NCBI GenBank assembly: GCA_018711815.1 | Contig: DVHU01000059.1 | Location: 1 to 49,233 of the forward strand | DNA length: 49,233 nt | Source: Candidatus Egerieimonas intestinavium | GTDB lineage: Bacteria > Bacillota > Clostridia > Lachnospirales > Lachnospiraceae | Direction: 5' to 3' | Part shown: in pieces, positions 23,729 through 35,451 of the stretch | Numbering within the stretch: position 1 is the stretch's first letter | Layout: each line of letters begins with the position of its first letter | The notes under the pieces: generated by a model | Told to the model about the DNA's origin: nothing | The model's database searches: none | Seen by the model: only the letters and a program-made list of their open reading frames with translations | Position numbers and translations under genes: made by a program

Positions 23729-25144
23729 ATGGAGTTTAGCTATAAGAGAGATATGAACCACACCTATATGATCTGCCGGGGGGATCAGCCGGTGGACACC
23801 TCAGCCTATCCCGTGCGCATGATGCTTTCCAACCAATGGAAGGCATTTTTGCCGTGCCGGATCCAGGGGATGGATAACCAGGTCTTTTTTTATTATGACA
23901 TTACCTCCCGGCAGTCACTTTCCAGTTTTTTCGGCGGAGGAAAGCTGGACTACCGGCAGCTGAGAAGCCTGGTGGAGTCCCTGCTGGCAGCCCTGGAGGA
24001 GGCGGAGGAATACCTGCTGGATTCCCGCTGTATTTTGCTGGAGCCCGCCTACATCTTCTGGGACAGTCTGGAGGAGGCTTTCTTTTTCTGCTATGTACCG
24101 GGAGAGCCCCCGGAGGGACGGGGAAATATTCAGGAGCTGACGGAGTATCTGCTCCCCAGAATCGACCACCGGGATCAGGAGGCGGTGGTTTTGGGCTACG
24201 GGGTTTACCGGAAGGCTATGGAGGAAAATTTTTACGGGGGACAGTTGAGGGAGCTGCTCTACCAGAGCAGTGAGGGGAAGGATACCGGAGGGCAGGAGCC
24301 GGAGGAGAATTTCCCGGAAGCCTTGGAATCGGAGGATCGTCTGGCCTGGTGGACTGAGGACGAGGAGGAGCGGGAAAGAAAATGGGGCTTCCCGGGGAGC
24401 GCCCGGGTGAAAATTATCGCAGAGACCGCCGGAATCCTGCTGCTGGGCTTTCTCTTACTTTTGGCTGGGAGCTGGGCCGGTTTTCCTCCATTGGTGAACC
24501 TGGCGGCGGCAGTGGGAACCCTGGCGGCTGCGGCGATCAGGTTGGTTCTGGGATTAAGGAAGAAGGAAGGAAAAGAAGAGACATTTTCCGCAAGGCCTCT
24601 CCCGCTGGAGGCAGTCCCCGGGACAGAGGAAAGGGGGCAGGGAAAGTACCCCAAGCAGGAGATAAAAGAAGGAAGGGAGCAGGGAAAGCATCCGGAACAA
24701 AAGGAAGAAGAAAAGAGGAGGCCGCCGGAAAGCCCAACTGGGGAAGCGCTGAGCGGGGAGACCGGAAATCCCGGCGGCGGGGAGAAGGCCACCACCCTTC
24801 TCTATCAGGAAAATGGGACAGCTCCCCGGGAGACCTTCTGCCTGGTTCCCCAGGGGAGGCCCGGGCTGGAGCCGCTGTTCCTGGAGGGAGAGATTCTGCT
24901 GGTGGGAAAAATAAAGGGAACGGCCCATCTGATCATTGATCTTCCCACGGTGAGCAGGCTGCATGCCCGCTTGGAAAAAAGAGGGGAGGTTTACTACCTT
25001 CAGGATCTAAACTCAAAGAACGGAACCCGGGTAAATAAGAAGGAACTGGTAGGGGAGGAACAGGTGGCGCTGCAGCCGGGAGATCGGGTTGCCTTCGCCG
25101 ATGCGGTTTACTTCTTTCAGCGGGGGCCTGGGGGAGAACCATAA
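23729..25144 (+). CDS. DUF6382 and FHA-domain protein of the tad locus
   Basis: This 471-residue protein has three parts. Residues 1-180 match the DUF6382 type seen in clostridial tad loci (FSYKRDMNHTYM, IQGMDNQVFFYYDITSRQSL). About 228-275 holds hydrophobic segments (IIAETAGILLLGFLLLLAG). A Glu/Lys-rich linker follows. The C-terminus (about 385-468) is a forkhead-associated domain with VSRLHARLEKRGEVYYLQDL and SKNGTRVNKKEL, the phosphothreonine-reading Ser-Arg-x-His and Asn-Gly motifs. It suggests the pilus machine is tuned by Ser/Thr phosphorylation; no kinase is present in the window. It starts one base after the preceding stop and ends the operon. Confidence 0.88.
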   Translation: MEFSYKRDMNHTYMICRGDQPVDTSAYPVRMMLSNQWKAFLPCRIQGMDNQVFFYYDITSRQSLSSFFGGGKLDYRQLRSLVESLLAALEEAEEYLLDSRCILLEPAYIFWDSLEEAFFFCYVPGEPPEGRGNIQELTEYLLPRIDHRDQEAVVLGYGVYRKAMEENFYGGQLRELLYQSSEGKDTGGQEPEENFPEALESEDRLAWWTEDEEERERKWGFPGSARVKIIAETAGILLLGFLLLLAGSWAGFPPLVNLAAAVGTLAAAAIRLVLGLRKKEGKEETFSARPLPLEAVPGTEERGQGKYPKQEIKEGREQGKHPEQKEEEKRRPPESPTGEALSGETGNPGGGEKATTLLYQENGTAPRETFCLVPQGRPGLEPLFLEGEILLVGKIKGTAHLIIDLPTVSRLHARLEKRGEVYYLQDLNSKNGTRVNKKELVGEEQVALQPGDRVAFADAVYFFQRGPGGEP

Positions 25145-25250
25145 AATTATTTTATGGACATTAGTTAAAATTGCTATAAGCTTTCAAAAAGTTTGTGGAC
25201 TATACCTATTGTATTTCCCGTTGTCTCTGTAATATTGTCTAATTTTGCGA

Positions 25251-25278
25251 TTGATTTTTTGGTGAATAAGCATAAAAT
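25251..25278 (+). promoter_or_regulatory. Sigma-A-type promoter of the ATP synthase operon
   Basis: TTGATT (25251-25256), 16-bp spacer, TAAAAT (25273-25278), 57 bases upstream of atpB. Confidence 0.6.
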
Positions 25279-25334
25279 AGAAACGATCAAAAAGGCAAGG
25301 AGGGATAAAGACGGAAGAGTTTTCAAGAGCTCTC

Positions 25335-25997
25335 ATGGAAGAGCTGGAATGTAAGACGGTATTTACCATTCCCGTGGGACAGGGGATTCCTGTCTACGAG
25401 TCGGTGGTAGTCACCTGGATCATTATGGCTTTGCTGGTGGTTGTCTCGATCCTTCTCACCAGAAATCTCAGGGTGGAGAATCCGGGGCGCAGGCAGCTGG
25501 CGCTGGAAGCGTTCTTTGCCACAGTGCAGAACTTCTTCAAAGAGATTTTGGGAGAAGAGGGAAACAGATATATTCCCTATCTGATTGCGGTGGCAATCTA
25601 TGTGGGCGTGGCGAATCTGATCGGCCTTCTGGGATTTGTGCCTCCCACCAAGGACCTTAATGTGACTGCGGCCCTGGCGCTGATGAGCATTGTGCTGATC
25701 GAGTACGCGGGACTGCGCAAGAAGGGGCTGAAGGGCTTTGGCAAAAGCCTGGCGGAACCGCTGCCGGTGATGCTGCCCTTCAACATACTGGAAATCCTGA
25801 TCCGTCCCGTATCGCTTTGTATGCGGCTTTTCGGAAATGTCTTGGGAGCCTTCGTGGTTATGGAGCTGATCAAGCTGGTAGTTCCGGTGGTTATCCCGGT
25901 GCCCTTTAGCTTTTACTTTGATATTTTCGACGGATTGATCCAGGCTTATGTATTTGTGTTTTTGACATCATTATTCATCAAAGAACAGTTAGATTAA
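25335..25997 (+). CDS. atpB: F-type ATP synthase subunit a
   Basis: This 220-residue membrane subunit forms the ion half-channels against the c-ring. It has five or six helices; the essential Arg lies in SLCMRLFGNVLGAFVVMELI, and FIPFLI-like helices close the protein (IDGLIQAYVFVFLTSLFI). The conserved NLIGLLGFVPPTKDLNVTAA segment is present. The start is uncertain: ATG 25335 has no close ribosome binding site, while a perfect AAGGAGG lies 31 bases upstream at 25297-25303. The intervening in-frame codons contain no ATG, GTG or TTG. It is the first gene of a standard atpBEFHAGDC operon. Confidence 0.95.
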   Translation: MEELECKTVFTIPVGQGIPVYESVVVTWIIMALLVVVSILLTRNLRVENPGRRQLALEAFFATVQNFFKEILGEEGNRYIPYLIAVAIYVGVANLIGLLGFVPPTKDLNVTAALALMSIVLIEYAGLRKKGLKGFGKSLAEPLPVMLPFNILEILIRPVSLCMRLFGNVLGAFVVMELIKLVVPVVIPVPFSFYFDIFDGLIQAYVFVFLTSLFIKEQLD

Positions 25998-26021
25998 AAT
26001 TCAGAGAGAAAAGGAGAATGA

Positions 26022-26249
<228 letters not shown>

Positions 26250-26271
26250 ATTGCGGAGGCGGTGACAGGCA

Positions 26272-26769
26272 ATGCTGAAATTAGATATCAATCTTGTTTT
26301 CGTGCTGATCAACCTGGTTGTCCTCTATCTGCTTCTGAAGAAATTTCTGATTAAGCCGGTGCTGGGAATTATGGAAAAGCGAGAGGCCATGATTCGGCAG
26401 GGGCTGGAAAAGGCTCAGACCAGCCAGGAGGAGGCTCTGGCCCTGAAGGAGCAGTATGAGCAGGCTCTGCAGAAAGCCCGGGAGGAGGCGTGCTCCATGG
26501 CGGAGGAGTCCCAGAAGCGGGTGAAAGCAGCCCAGGAAGAAATGATGGCGCAGGCCCGCCGGGAGGCAGATCAGATCCTGGCGGCGGCCAGAAAAACTGT
26601 GGAAGCGGAGCGGGAGCAGACAGCCAAGGAGCTGCAGGGGCAGATCGCCCAGCTGGCTATGCTGGCCGCCAGAAAGGCGGTGGGCGACCAGGCAGGGCCC
26701 CGGCTGGACGGGCAGCTGTACGACCAATTCCTGAAAGGAGCAGGTGAGGCCCATGACTCAGGCAGGTAA
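26272..26769 (+). CDS. atpF: F-type ATP synthase subunit b
   Basis: This 165-residue stator subunit has one N-terminal membrane helix (NLVFVLINLVVLYLLLKKFL) and a long Ala/Glu/Lys/Gln-rich coiled coil (about residues 35-150), ending in the delta-binding tail. It dimerises as the peripheral stalk. It starts at ATG 26272 behind GGAGG, 22 bases after atpE, and overlaps atpH by 17 bases. Confidence 0.95.
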   Translation: MLKLDINLVFVLINLVVLYLLLKKFLIKPVLGIMEKREAMIRQGLEKAQTSQEEALALKEQYEQALQKAREEACSMAEESQKRVKAAQEEMMAQARREADQILAAARKTVEAEREQTAKELQGQIAQLAMLAARKAVGDQAGPRLDGQLYDQFLKGAGEAHDSGR

Positions 26770-27256
26770 AAATTATGCGCTGATCCTGGAGAGCCTCCCA
26801 GTGCCGGAGGAGGATGTGAGAGAGTGTGAGAGGCTGTTGGAGGACAACCCTCAGCTGACGGAGGCTCTGATCAATCCCCTGGTGGCCCAGCTCCAGAAGG
26901 AGCAGGTGATTGACCGGGTATTTCCCCCGTCCCTGCACAGCTTTTTCAAGGTGCTCTGCGCCCACGGAAGGGCAGGGGAATTTCCGGAGATTGTCCGGGA
27001 ATATCAGAGACTGAGACAGAATCGACAGGGAATTTTGCAGGCCCGCCTGCTTTGCGTCACTGAACCCACCCCCTCCCAGCGGCAGGGGATGGAGGAATTC
27101 CTGAAAAAGACCTATCAGAAGAAACAGGTTCTCCTGGAGATTTGCCTGGATGAGGCGCTCATGGGCGGGTTCATCCTGCAGGCGGAGGGCGATGAATACG
27201 ACTGGAGCCTGCGGGGCAGACTCCGGCGCTTGGAACAGACATTAACTGGGAGGTGA
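26753..27256 (+). CDS. atpH: F-type ATP synthase subunit delta
   Basis: This 167-residue OSCP/delta subunit joins the b stalk to the alpha crown. Its helical N-terminal domain ([20 protein letters not shown]) and C-terminal segment ([30 protein letters not shown]) are as in the family. ATG 26753 is preferred: AAAGGAG lies 12 bases upstream. A GTG at 26744 is too close to that site. It overlaps atpF and is followed after four bases by atpA. Confidence 0.93.
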   Translation: MTQAGKNYALILESLPVPEEDVRECERLLEDNPQLTEALINPLVAQLQKEQVIDRVFPPSLHSFFKVLCAHGRAGEFPEIVREYQRLRQNRQGILQARLLCVTEPTPSQRQGMEEFLKKTYQKKQVLLEICLDEALMGGFILQAEGDEYDWSLRGRLRRLEQTLTGR

Positions 27257-27260
27257 TGAA

Positions 27261-28772
27261 GTGAGTACCATCAGTTCAGAAGAAATTATATCCATACTAA
27301 AAGAAGAGATAGAAAATTATGAGGAGATTTCCAAAGGCCAGGAGACGGGAAGAGTAATCACCGTAGGCGATGGGATAGCCCGCATTTACGGATTGGATCA
27401 CGCCATGTACGGAGAGATCGTCACCTTCGAGAATGGGCTCAAGGGCATGGTGCAGGATATCCGTCAGGACAGCATCGGCTGCATCCTCTTTGGAAAGGAC
27501 ACGGGAATCACTGAAGGGAGCCGGGTGTCCCGAACCGGCAAGAAGGCGGGAATTCCCGTGGGGGAAGCCTGCATCGGAAGGATTATCGATCCGCTGGGGG
27601 CTCCCATGGACGGAAAAGGAGCCATCGAGGCCAAAGAATACCGGCCGGTGGAGCAGGAAGCTCCGGGGATTATCGACCGAAAGTCGGTGTCCGTTCCCCT
27701 GGAGACGGGAATTCTCTCCATTGATTCCATGTTTCCCATCGGGCGGGGACAGAGGGAACTGATTATCGGAGACCGGCAGACGGGAAAGACATCCATTGCT
27801 GTGGATACCATCCTGAACCAGAAGGGGAAGGATGTGATCTGTATCTACGTGGCGGTGGGACAGAAGGCCTCCACTGTGGCCAAGCTGGTGAATACCCTGG
27901 AAAAACACGGGGCTATGGAGTATACCGCAGTATTTGCGGCTACGGCCAGCGACTGCGCCCCCCTGCAGTATCTGGTTCCCTACTCCGGTACTGCCCTGGC
28001 GGAATACTTTATGTATCAGGGGAAGGATGTGCTGATTGTCTATGATGATCTATCCAAGCACGCGGTGGCCTACCGGGCTCTTTCCCTGCTGCTGGAGCGT
28101 TCCCCCGGCCGGGAGGCTTACCCGGGAGATGTCTTTTACCTTCACTCCAGGCTGCTGGAGCGTTCCAGCCGCCTAAGCGATGAGAAAGGAGGCGGATCCA
28201 TTACCGCCCTTCCCATCATTGAGACCCAGGCGGGAGATGTGTCCGCGTACATTCCCACCAACGTGATCTCCATCACGGACGGCCAGATTTTCCTGGAAAG
28301 CGATCTCTTTTTCTCCGGCATGCGCCCGGCAGTGAACGTGGGACTCTCCGTGTCCCGAGTGGGAGGGGCGGCCCAGACCAAGGCCATGAAGCAGGCCTCC
28401 GGAAGTATCCGTATCGACCTGGCCCAGTACCGGGAGATGGAGGTTTTCACCCAGTTCAGCTCAGATTTGGACAGCGCCACCAAGGCCCAGCTGGCCTACG
28501 GAAAGAGCCTGATGGAGCTTTTAAAGCAGCCCCTCTGCAGTCCCCTGTCCCTGGAGGAGCAGGTGATCACCCTGTGCGCGGCTACAGCTAAGATTTTTGT
28601 GGATCTGGATACCCGGGAAATCAAGAGCTTCCAGCAGGATATGCTCGCCTTCTTTAAGCAGGTTCACCCGGAAATCGGGGAAGAGATTCGGCAGAAGAAG
28701 GCAGTCAGCGATCAGCTTCGGGAAAAGCTGGTGGAGGCTGCCAGGGAATTCAAAGACGGCAGAAGCAGGTGA
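27261..28772 (+). CDS. atpA: F-type ATP synthase subunit alpha
   Basis: This 503-residue non-catalytic nucleotide-binding subunit has Walker [17 protein letters not shown] (about residues 169-184), [20 protein letters not shown]-type Walker B text (ending [12 protein letters not shown]), [20 protein letters not shown] and [16 protein letters not shown] with the arginine finger region. The start is GTG 27261, preceded by GGGAGGTGATGAA. Length is standard. Confidence 0.97.
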   Translation: MSTISSEEIISILKEEIENYEEISKGQETGRVITVGDGIARIYGLDHAMYGEIVTFENGLKGMVQDIRQDSIGCILFGKDTGITEGSRVSRTGKKAGIPVGEACIGRIIDPLGAPMDGKGAIEAKEYRPVEQEAPGIIDRKSVSVPLETGILSIDSMFPIGRGQRELIIGDRQTGKTSIAVDTILNQKGKDVICIYVAVGQKASTVAKLVNTLEKHGAMEYTAVFAATASDCAPLQYLVPYSGTALAEYFMYQGKDVLIVYDDLSKHAVAYRALSLLLERSPGREAYPGDVFYLHSRLLERSSRLSDEKGGGSITALPIIETQAGDVSAYIPTNVISITDGQIFLESDLFFSGMRPAVNVGLSVSRVGGAAQTKAMKQASGSIRIDLAQYREMEVFTQFSSDLDSATKAQLAYGKSLMELLKQPLCSPLSLEEQVITLCAATAKIFVDLDTREIKSFQQDMLAFFKQVHPEIGEEIRQKKAVSDQLREKLVEAAREFKDGRSR

Positions 28773-28776
28773 TGAG

Positions 28777-31067
<2,291 letters not shown>

Positions 31068-31076
31068 GAGGAGCCC

Positions 31077-31484
31077 ATGAGTAGTTTTGGTATCGAGGTT
31101 TACGCCTGCGACAAAGTATTTTACCGGGGCAGAGGCGTCTCCCTGACCCTGCCTATGCCGGACGGTGAGGGAACACTTTTGCCCCACCACGAGGACAGCA
31201 TCATCGCCCTGATTCCCGGAGTCATGAAGCTGAGAACCGAGGACGGTCAGGAGAAAATCGCGGTGATCAGCGCCGGTATGGCGCAGATGATCAACAACCG
31301 GGTGAAAATTTTTGTCCACACGGCGGAGCGCCCGGAGGAGATCGACGTGAACCGGGCCCGGGCGGCCCGGGAGAGGGCCCGGGAGCAGCTGCGCCAGAAG
31401 CAGAGTCTGGCGGAATACCACATCAACCGGGTGGCTCTGGCCAGGGCCATGTCCCGCCTGAGCGCGGCCAGCAAGTACAAATAG
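31077..31484 (+). CDS. atpC: F-type ATP synthase subunit epsilon
   Basis: This 135-residue subunit has the N-terminal beta-sandwich (SLTLPMPDGEGTLLPHHEDS, IALIPGVMKLR) and a C-terminal two-helix arm (EEIDVNRARAARERAREQLR). The arm can latch the enzyme against ATP hydrolysis. It starts nine bases after the atpD stop behind AGGAG and ends the operon. I see no convincing terminator between it and the promoter at 31582. Confidence 0.94.
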   Translation: MSSFGIEVYACDKVFYRGRGVSLTLPMPDGEGTLLPHHEDSIIALIPGVMKLRTEDGQEKIAVISAGMAQMINNRVKIFVHTAERPEEIDVNRARAARERAREQLRQKQSLAEYHINRVALARAMSRLSAASKYK

Positions 31485-31581
31485 CGGTATCCAGGGAATC
31501 TGTGCCCACCGTGGTGAGGGCCGCGGAAGCAGAAAGAGATTTGCCTTTTTGGGAAAAAGCATATATTTTCTGAAAAAAGTG

Positions 31582-31610
31582 TTGACAAACGAGAAAAGTT
31601 GGCATATAGT
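31582..31610 (+). promoter_or_regulatory. Consensus sigma-A promoter of the T-box operon
   Basis: Perfect TTGACA (31582-31587), 17-bp spacer, TATAGT (31605-31610). Confidence 0.9.
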
Positions 31611-31616
31611 AAGTAC

Positions 31617-31896
31617 AGCAAAAGCAAAACCGTTGAGAAAGAGGAGTAAGCCTTTCTTGAAATCCCAGAGAGCGGCCGGTGGTGGGAGTGCCGTATGGAG
31701 AGAACTGCTGAATGGACTTTCGAGGGTGGCCCGAAATGAAAAGAGTAGGCGCCATCGGGAACCGAACCCGTTATCAATCAGGAGCGTATGTTGGTACGCG
31801 AGGAAAGTGGACATTTGTCAATTTGAGTGGCACCGCGATAATAAGGAATTATTACCGTCTCAATCCAGCTTCAGGCTGGGTTGGGGCGGTTTTTTG
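31617..31896 (+). ncRNA. T-box riboswitch, specifier UGG (tryptophan)
   Basis: This leader senses uncharged tRNA and controls termination. Stem I has the AGTA of the specifier loop (31645-31648), an apical AGAGAG...GGTGGGAG region and the specifier text CTGAATGGACTTTC, where GAA-UGG-A places UGG (31713-31715), the Trp codon. The T-box itself is GAGTGGCACCGCG (31825-31837). The UGGC in it would pair with an acceptor ending GCCA, as expected for tRNA-Trp with discriminator G. A strong terminator follows at 31855-31896 (CCGTCTCAATCCAGC against GCTGGGTTGGGGCGG, then TTTTTT). Confidence 0.93.
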
Positions 31897-32052
31897 TTCT
31901 AGTGGGAAATTCAGAGGAATTTCCTACCAGAACAAAAAAATCTCCGGGCAGGAGTGCACTGCGGCGGAGAGGAGTTATGTCACTACATGCAGGTTTTTGC
32001 TTTTGAGTAACTTGTGGGAAACAGCCAAAAAAATCAAAAGGAGAAACGAGAC

Positions 32053-33096
32053 ATGAAAAAGAGAGTGATCGCAGCAATTATGGGAGCAGCAATGGCAGTA
32101 TCCGCCCTGGCCGGGTGCGGGGGTACAGAGACTAAGGGAGACAGCGCCAAGGGAGGACAGGAGACTTCCGGGGAGGAGACCTACAAAATCGGTATCTCCC
32201 AGTTCGCCGTCCACGGCTCCCTGGACAACTGCAGGGAGGGATTCCTGGAGGGCCTGAAGGAGGAAGGCATAGAGGAGGGCAAGAACCTGGAGGTAGAGGT
32301 GAAGAACGCGGCGGCGGATCCGGCCACCGCGGCACAGATCGCCGACAGCCTGGTGTCTGACAAGGTGGATCTCATCTGCGCCATCGCCACCCCCAGCGCC
32401 CAGTCCGCCTTTAAATCCGCCATGGATACGGATATACCGGTGATCTACACAGCCATCACCAGCCCCGAGAGCGCAGAGCTGGCCGGGGAGGACGGTTCCT
32501 CCGTGGGAAATATCACCGGAACCAGCGACGTGCTCCCGGTGGAGGCCCAGCTGAAAATGATCCGGGAGATTCTGCCGGAGGCCGAGACCATCGGAATTCT
32601 CTACACCACCAGCGAGGCCAATTCCGTGTACACCATCAGCCAGTATGAGGAGTACGCTAAGGAATACGGATTTACCATCGAGAGCAAGGGAATCAACAGC
32701 ACCGCTGAGATCTCCCTGGCGGCGGAGGATCTGCTGGGTCAGGTGGACTGCCTGACGAACCTCACGGACAATACGGTGGTGGAATCTCTGGCTACCATTT
32801 TGGACATTGCCAACGAGAAGAAGATTCCGGTGTTTGGCAGCGAGATCGAGCAGGTGAAGCTGGGCTGCCTGGCCGCTGAGGGCCTGGACTATGTGGCCCT
32901 GGGACGCCAGACGGGAAAGATGGCGGCCAAGGTTTTAAAGGGTGAGGCCAAGGCTTCCGAGATGCCCTATGAGACCATCGAGGGAAATGCCCTGTACGTC
33001 AATCAGGCGGTGGCCGACAATCTGGGGATCACCGTGCCGGATACCATGACTGAGCGGGCGGAGGAAATTTTCGACACCATAGCAACGGAGGGATAA
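32053..33096 (+). CDS. trpX: ABC transporter substrate-binding lipoprotein, probable tryptophan (TrpX-like)
   Basis: This 347-residue lipoprotein has a signal peptide with lipobox SALAGCG at about residues 16-22 and the PF04392-type ABC substrate-binding fold: YKIGISQFAVHGSLDNCREG, SDKVDLICAIATPSAQSAF, IPVIYTAITSPESA and IPVFGSEIEQVKLGCLA. It would bind the ligand outside the cell and hand it to the permease. The Trp T-box upstream and the three-gene layout match TrpXYZ systems, so tryptophan or a precursor is the predicted ligand. ATG 32053 follows AAAAGGAG; it lies 157 bases after the terminator. Confidence 0.88.
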   Translation: MKKRVIAAIMGAAMAVSALAGCGGTETKGDSAKGGQETSGEETYKIGISQFAVHGSLDNCREGFLEGLKEEGIEEGKNLEVEVKNAAADPATAAQIADSLVSDKVDLICAIATPSAQSAFKSAMDTDIPVIYTAITSPESAELAGEDGSSVGNITGTSDVLPVEAQLKMIREILPEAETIGILYTTSEANSVYTISQYEEYAKEYGFTIESKGINSTAEISLAAEDLLGQVDCLTNLTDNTVVESLATILDIANEKKIPVFGSEIEQVKLGCLAAEGLDYVALGRQTGKMAAKVLKGEAKASEMPYETIEGNALYVNQAVADNLGITVPDTMTERAEEIFDTIATEG

Positions 33097-33097
33097 C

Positions 33098-33985
33098 ATG
33101 GATTTAGCAGCAGCAATTATCGAGCAGGGTTTGATTTACGGGATTATGGCCCTGGGCGTCTATATCACCTACAAGATTCTGGATTTTCCCGACCTGACGG
33201 TGGATGGCAGCTTTCCCCTGGGGGGAGCTGTCACCGCCGCTCTGATCAAGGGGGGAGTAAACGCTTACCTGACCCTGCCTGCGGCCTTCCTGGCGGGGGC
33301 GGCGGCAGGTATCTGCACGGGTCTGATCCACGTGAAGCTGAAGGTAAGGGATCTGCTCTCCGGGATTATCATGATGACCGCCCTGTACACCATTAATCTG
33401 ACGGTGGCCGGAACCAACAATGTCCCCCTGTTCTCCCAGGAAACGATATTCAAAAATAAGCTTCTGTCGGGAATCTTCGGGGATACGGTGCCGGATTGGA
33501 TGAAAATCCTCACTATCCTGATTCTGGCGGTTCTGGTAAAGCTGCTGCTGGATTTCTACCTGAATACCAAGTCCGGCTATCTGCTGCGGGCGGCCGGCGA
33601 TAATGAGAATGTGGTGACTGCCCTGGCTAAGGACAGCGGAAATGTGAAGATCTTAGGTCTGGCCATTGCCAACGGCCTGGTGGCCCTGGGGGGCTGCGTG
33701 TTTGCCCAGGAGCAGAAGGTCTTTGAGATTTCCGCAGGAACAGGAACCATCGTCATCGGCCTGGCCAGCGTGATCATCGGCACCAGCCTCTTTAAAAACC
33801 TGCGGTTTTTGAAGGCCACCTCCGCAGTGCTGATCGGCTCCGTGCTCTATAAGGCCTGCGTGGCCTTCGCCATCAAGTTCTTTGAGCCGGCGGCCATGAA
33901 GCTGATCACAGCTGTATTATTCCTGGTGATCCTGGTTGTCAGTATGGAGAGAAAGAAGAAGGTGAAGGCACATGCTGGAATGTAG
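33098..33985 (+). CDS. trpY: ABC transporter permease, probable tryptophan (TrpY-like)
   Basis: This 295-residue permease has eight or nine hydrophobic segments, starting IIEQGLIYGIMALGVYITYK and containing LDFPDLTVDGSFPLGGAVTA, a sequence characteristic of this LivH/RbsC-like permease group. The later KNLRFLKATSAVLIGSVLYK and IKFFEPAAMKLITAVLFLVI segments also fit. It starts one base after the trpX stop and its end overlaps the ATPase gene by 14 bases. Confidence 0.9.
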   Translation: MDLAAAIIEQGLIYGIMALGVYITYKILDFPDLTVDGSFPLGGAVTAALIKGGVNAYLTLPAAFLAGAAAGICTGLIHVKLKVRDLLSGIIMMTALYTINLTVAGTNNVPLFSQETIFKNKLLSGIFGDTVPDWMKILTILILAVLVKLLLDFYLNTKSGYLLRAAGDNENVVTALAKDSGNVKILGLAIANGLVALGGCVFAQEQKVFEISAGTGTIVIGLASVIIGTSLFKNLRFLKATSAVLIGSVLYKACVAFAIKFFEPAAMKLITAVLFLVILVVSMERKKKVKAHAGM

Positions 33986-34745
33986 AAAGCTTGACAAATA
34001 TTATAATCCGGGCACAATCAACGAAATGTGCCTGTTCAGGGATTTCAATCTGACCATCCCGGACCATCAGTTTGTCTCCGTGGTGGGCAGCAACGGTTCC
34101 GGAAAGACATCCCTCCTGAACCTGCTCTGCGGCAGTATCCCCCTGGATGGGGGCCAGATCCTCATGGACGGCAGAGACCTGGCCAGGGAGAAAGAATTTC
34201 GGCGGATGGAGAAAATCGGGCGGGTATTTCAGAACCCGGCCCTGGGCACCTGCCCCAGCATGACGATCCTGGAGAATATGTCCATGGCCGATCATAAGGG
34301 GAAGCGCTTTGGCTTCAGCCGGGGAACCAACCGAAAAAGAATCGATTACTATAAGGAGTGTCTAAGCCAGCTGAATCTGGGGCTGGAAAATAAGCTGGAC
34401 ACGAAAGTGGGAAATCTCTCCGGGGGCCAGCGGCAGGCCATGGCGCTGCTGATGTCCACCATGACGCCCATCGACTTTCTGATTTTGGATGAGCACACGG
34501 CGGCCCTGGATCCCAAGACTGCGGATATCATCATGGAGCTCACCGGCAGGATTGTCCGGGAGAAGCAGCTGACCACCATCATGGTGACCCACAATCTGCG
34601 GTACGCGGTGGAGTACGGAGACCGGCTGCTGATGATGCACCAGGGCAGCTGTGTCATCGACTGCGCCGGGGAGGAGAAGAGGCGGCTGTCCGTGGAACAG
34701 CTGCTGGAGAAATTTAACGAGATCAGCATTGAATGCGGAAATTAG
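33972..34745 (+). CDS. trpZ: ABC transporter ATPase, probable tryptophan (TrpZ-like)
   Basis: This 257-residue ABC ATPase has Walker A VVGSNGSGKTSLLNLLCG (about residues 36-53), Q-loop FQNPALGTCPSM, signature NLSGGQRQAMALL, Walker B FLILDEHTAALDP and switch His MVTHNLRYAVEYGD. It energises import by the permease encoded upstream. Its start overlaps trpY. The operon ends at the hairpin at 34781-34805. Confidence 0.93.
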   Translation: MLECRKLDKYYNPGTINEMCLFRDFNLTIPDHQFVSVVGSNGSGKTSLLNLLCGSIPLDGGQILMDGRDLAREKEFRRMEKIGRVFQNPALGTCPSMTILENMSMADHKGKRFGFSRGTNRKRIDYYKECLSQLNLGLENKLDTKVGNLSGGQRQAMALLMSTMTPIDFLILDEHTAALDPKTADIIMELTGRIVREKQLTTIMVTHNLRYAVEYGDRLLMMHQGSCVIDCAGEEKRRLSVEQLLEKFNEISIECGN

Positions 34746-34780
34746 GATGGCGAAAGAAAGCGCGGCCGGACGCGGAAATT

Positions 34781-34805
34781 AGGGGACTGAAAGGTCCCCT
34801 TTTTG
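34781..34805 (+). terminator. Terminator of the trpXYZ operon
   Basis: AGGGGAC, loop TGAAAG, GTCCCCT, then TTTT. Confidence 0.85.
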
Positions 34806-34845
34806 CGTAATATGATAGAAGAGAAAGAGCTAAGGGGAGGCAGAC

Positions 34846-35451
34846 ATGAATTATCTATGGGGAGGAATGATTCTGGTGGGGATTCTGTACGGGGCGCTCA
34901 CCGGGAACCTGGAGGCGGTGACCGAGGCGGCCCTGGAATCCGCCCGGGAGGCGGTGAACTTGTGCGTGGTCATGGCAGGCGTCATGGCTCTCTGGGTGGG
35001 AATCATGAAGATCGCGGAAAAGTCCGGCCTCATCGGGCAGATCACCAGAAAGATGGGGCCTTTTTTAAACTTTCTGTTTCCACGGATACCGGAGAATCAC
35101 CCCTGCAGGCAGTATATAGCCTCAAACATCATCGCCAATATCCTGGGACTGGGCTGGGCCGCCACCCCGGCGGGACTAAAGGCTATGGAAGAATTGGAAA
35201 ACCTGGAGGAGGACAGAAGGAGAGGCGTGCTTCCGGGGCCGGCCCGGGAAAAGGGCTGGGCCAGCAATGAGATGTGCATTTTCCTGATTATCAACGTGTC
35301 GTCCCTGCAGCTGATCCCCGTGTCGGTGATCGCCTACAGGAGCCAGTATGGGAGCCCCAGCCCGGCGGCTATTGTGGGGCCCGCGCTGGCAGCCACGGCC
35401 ATCAGTACCGTGGCCGCTCTGGCCTTTTGCAAGTGGAAGGACCGAAGATAA
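34846..35451 (+). CDS. spmA: SpmA-like spore maturation protein
   Basis: This 201-residue membrane protein with a Gate (nucleoside-recognition) domain resembles SpmA, needed with SpmB for spore-core dehydration in Bacillus. Landmarks: AALESAREAVNLCVVMAGVM, ALWVGIMKIAEKSGL, FPRIPENHPCRQYIASNIIA and NILGLGWAATPAGLKAM; IFLIINVSSLQLIPVSVIAY follows. ATG 34846 is preceded by AGGGGAGG. SpmB is normally the next gene but is absent; a palindromic element follows. Whether this strain makes spores cannot be judged from the window. Confidence 0.88.
   Translation: MNYLWGGMILVGILYGALTGNLEAVTEAALESAREAVNLCVVMAGVMALWVGIMKIAEKSGLIGQITRKMGPFLNFLFPRIPENHPCRQYIASNIIANILGLGWAATPAGLKAMEELENLEEDRRRGVLPGPAREKGWASNEMCIFLIINVSSLQLIPVSVIAYRSQYGSPSPAAIVGPALAATAISTVAALAFCKWKDRR

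Noticed and set aside
31485-31580. Terminator for the ATP synthase operon
   Set aside because: GCCCACC/GGTGAGGGC can pair but has no T-run directly after it; I could not support a call.
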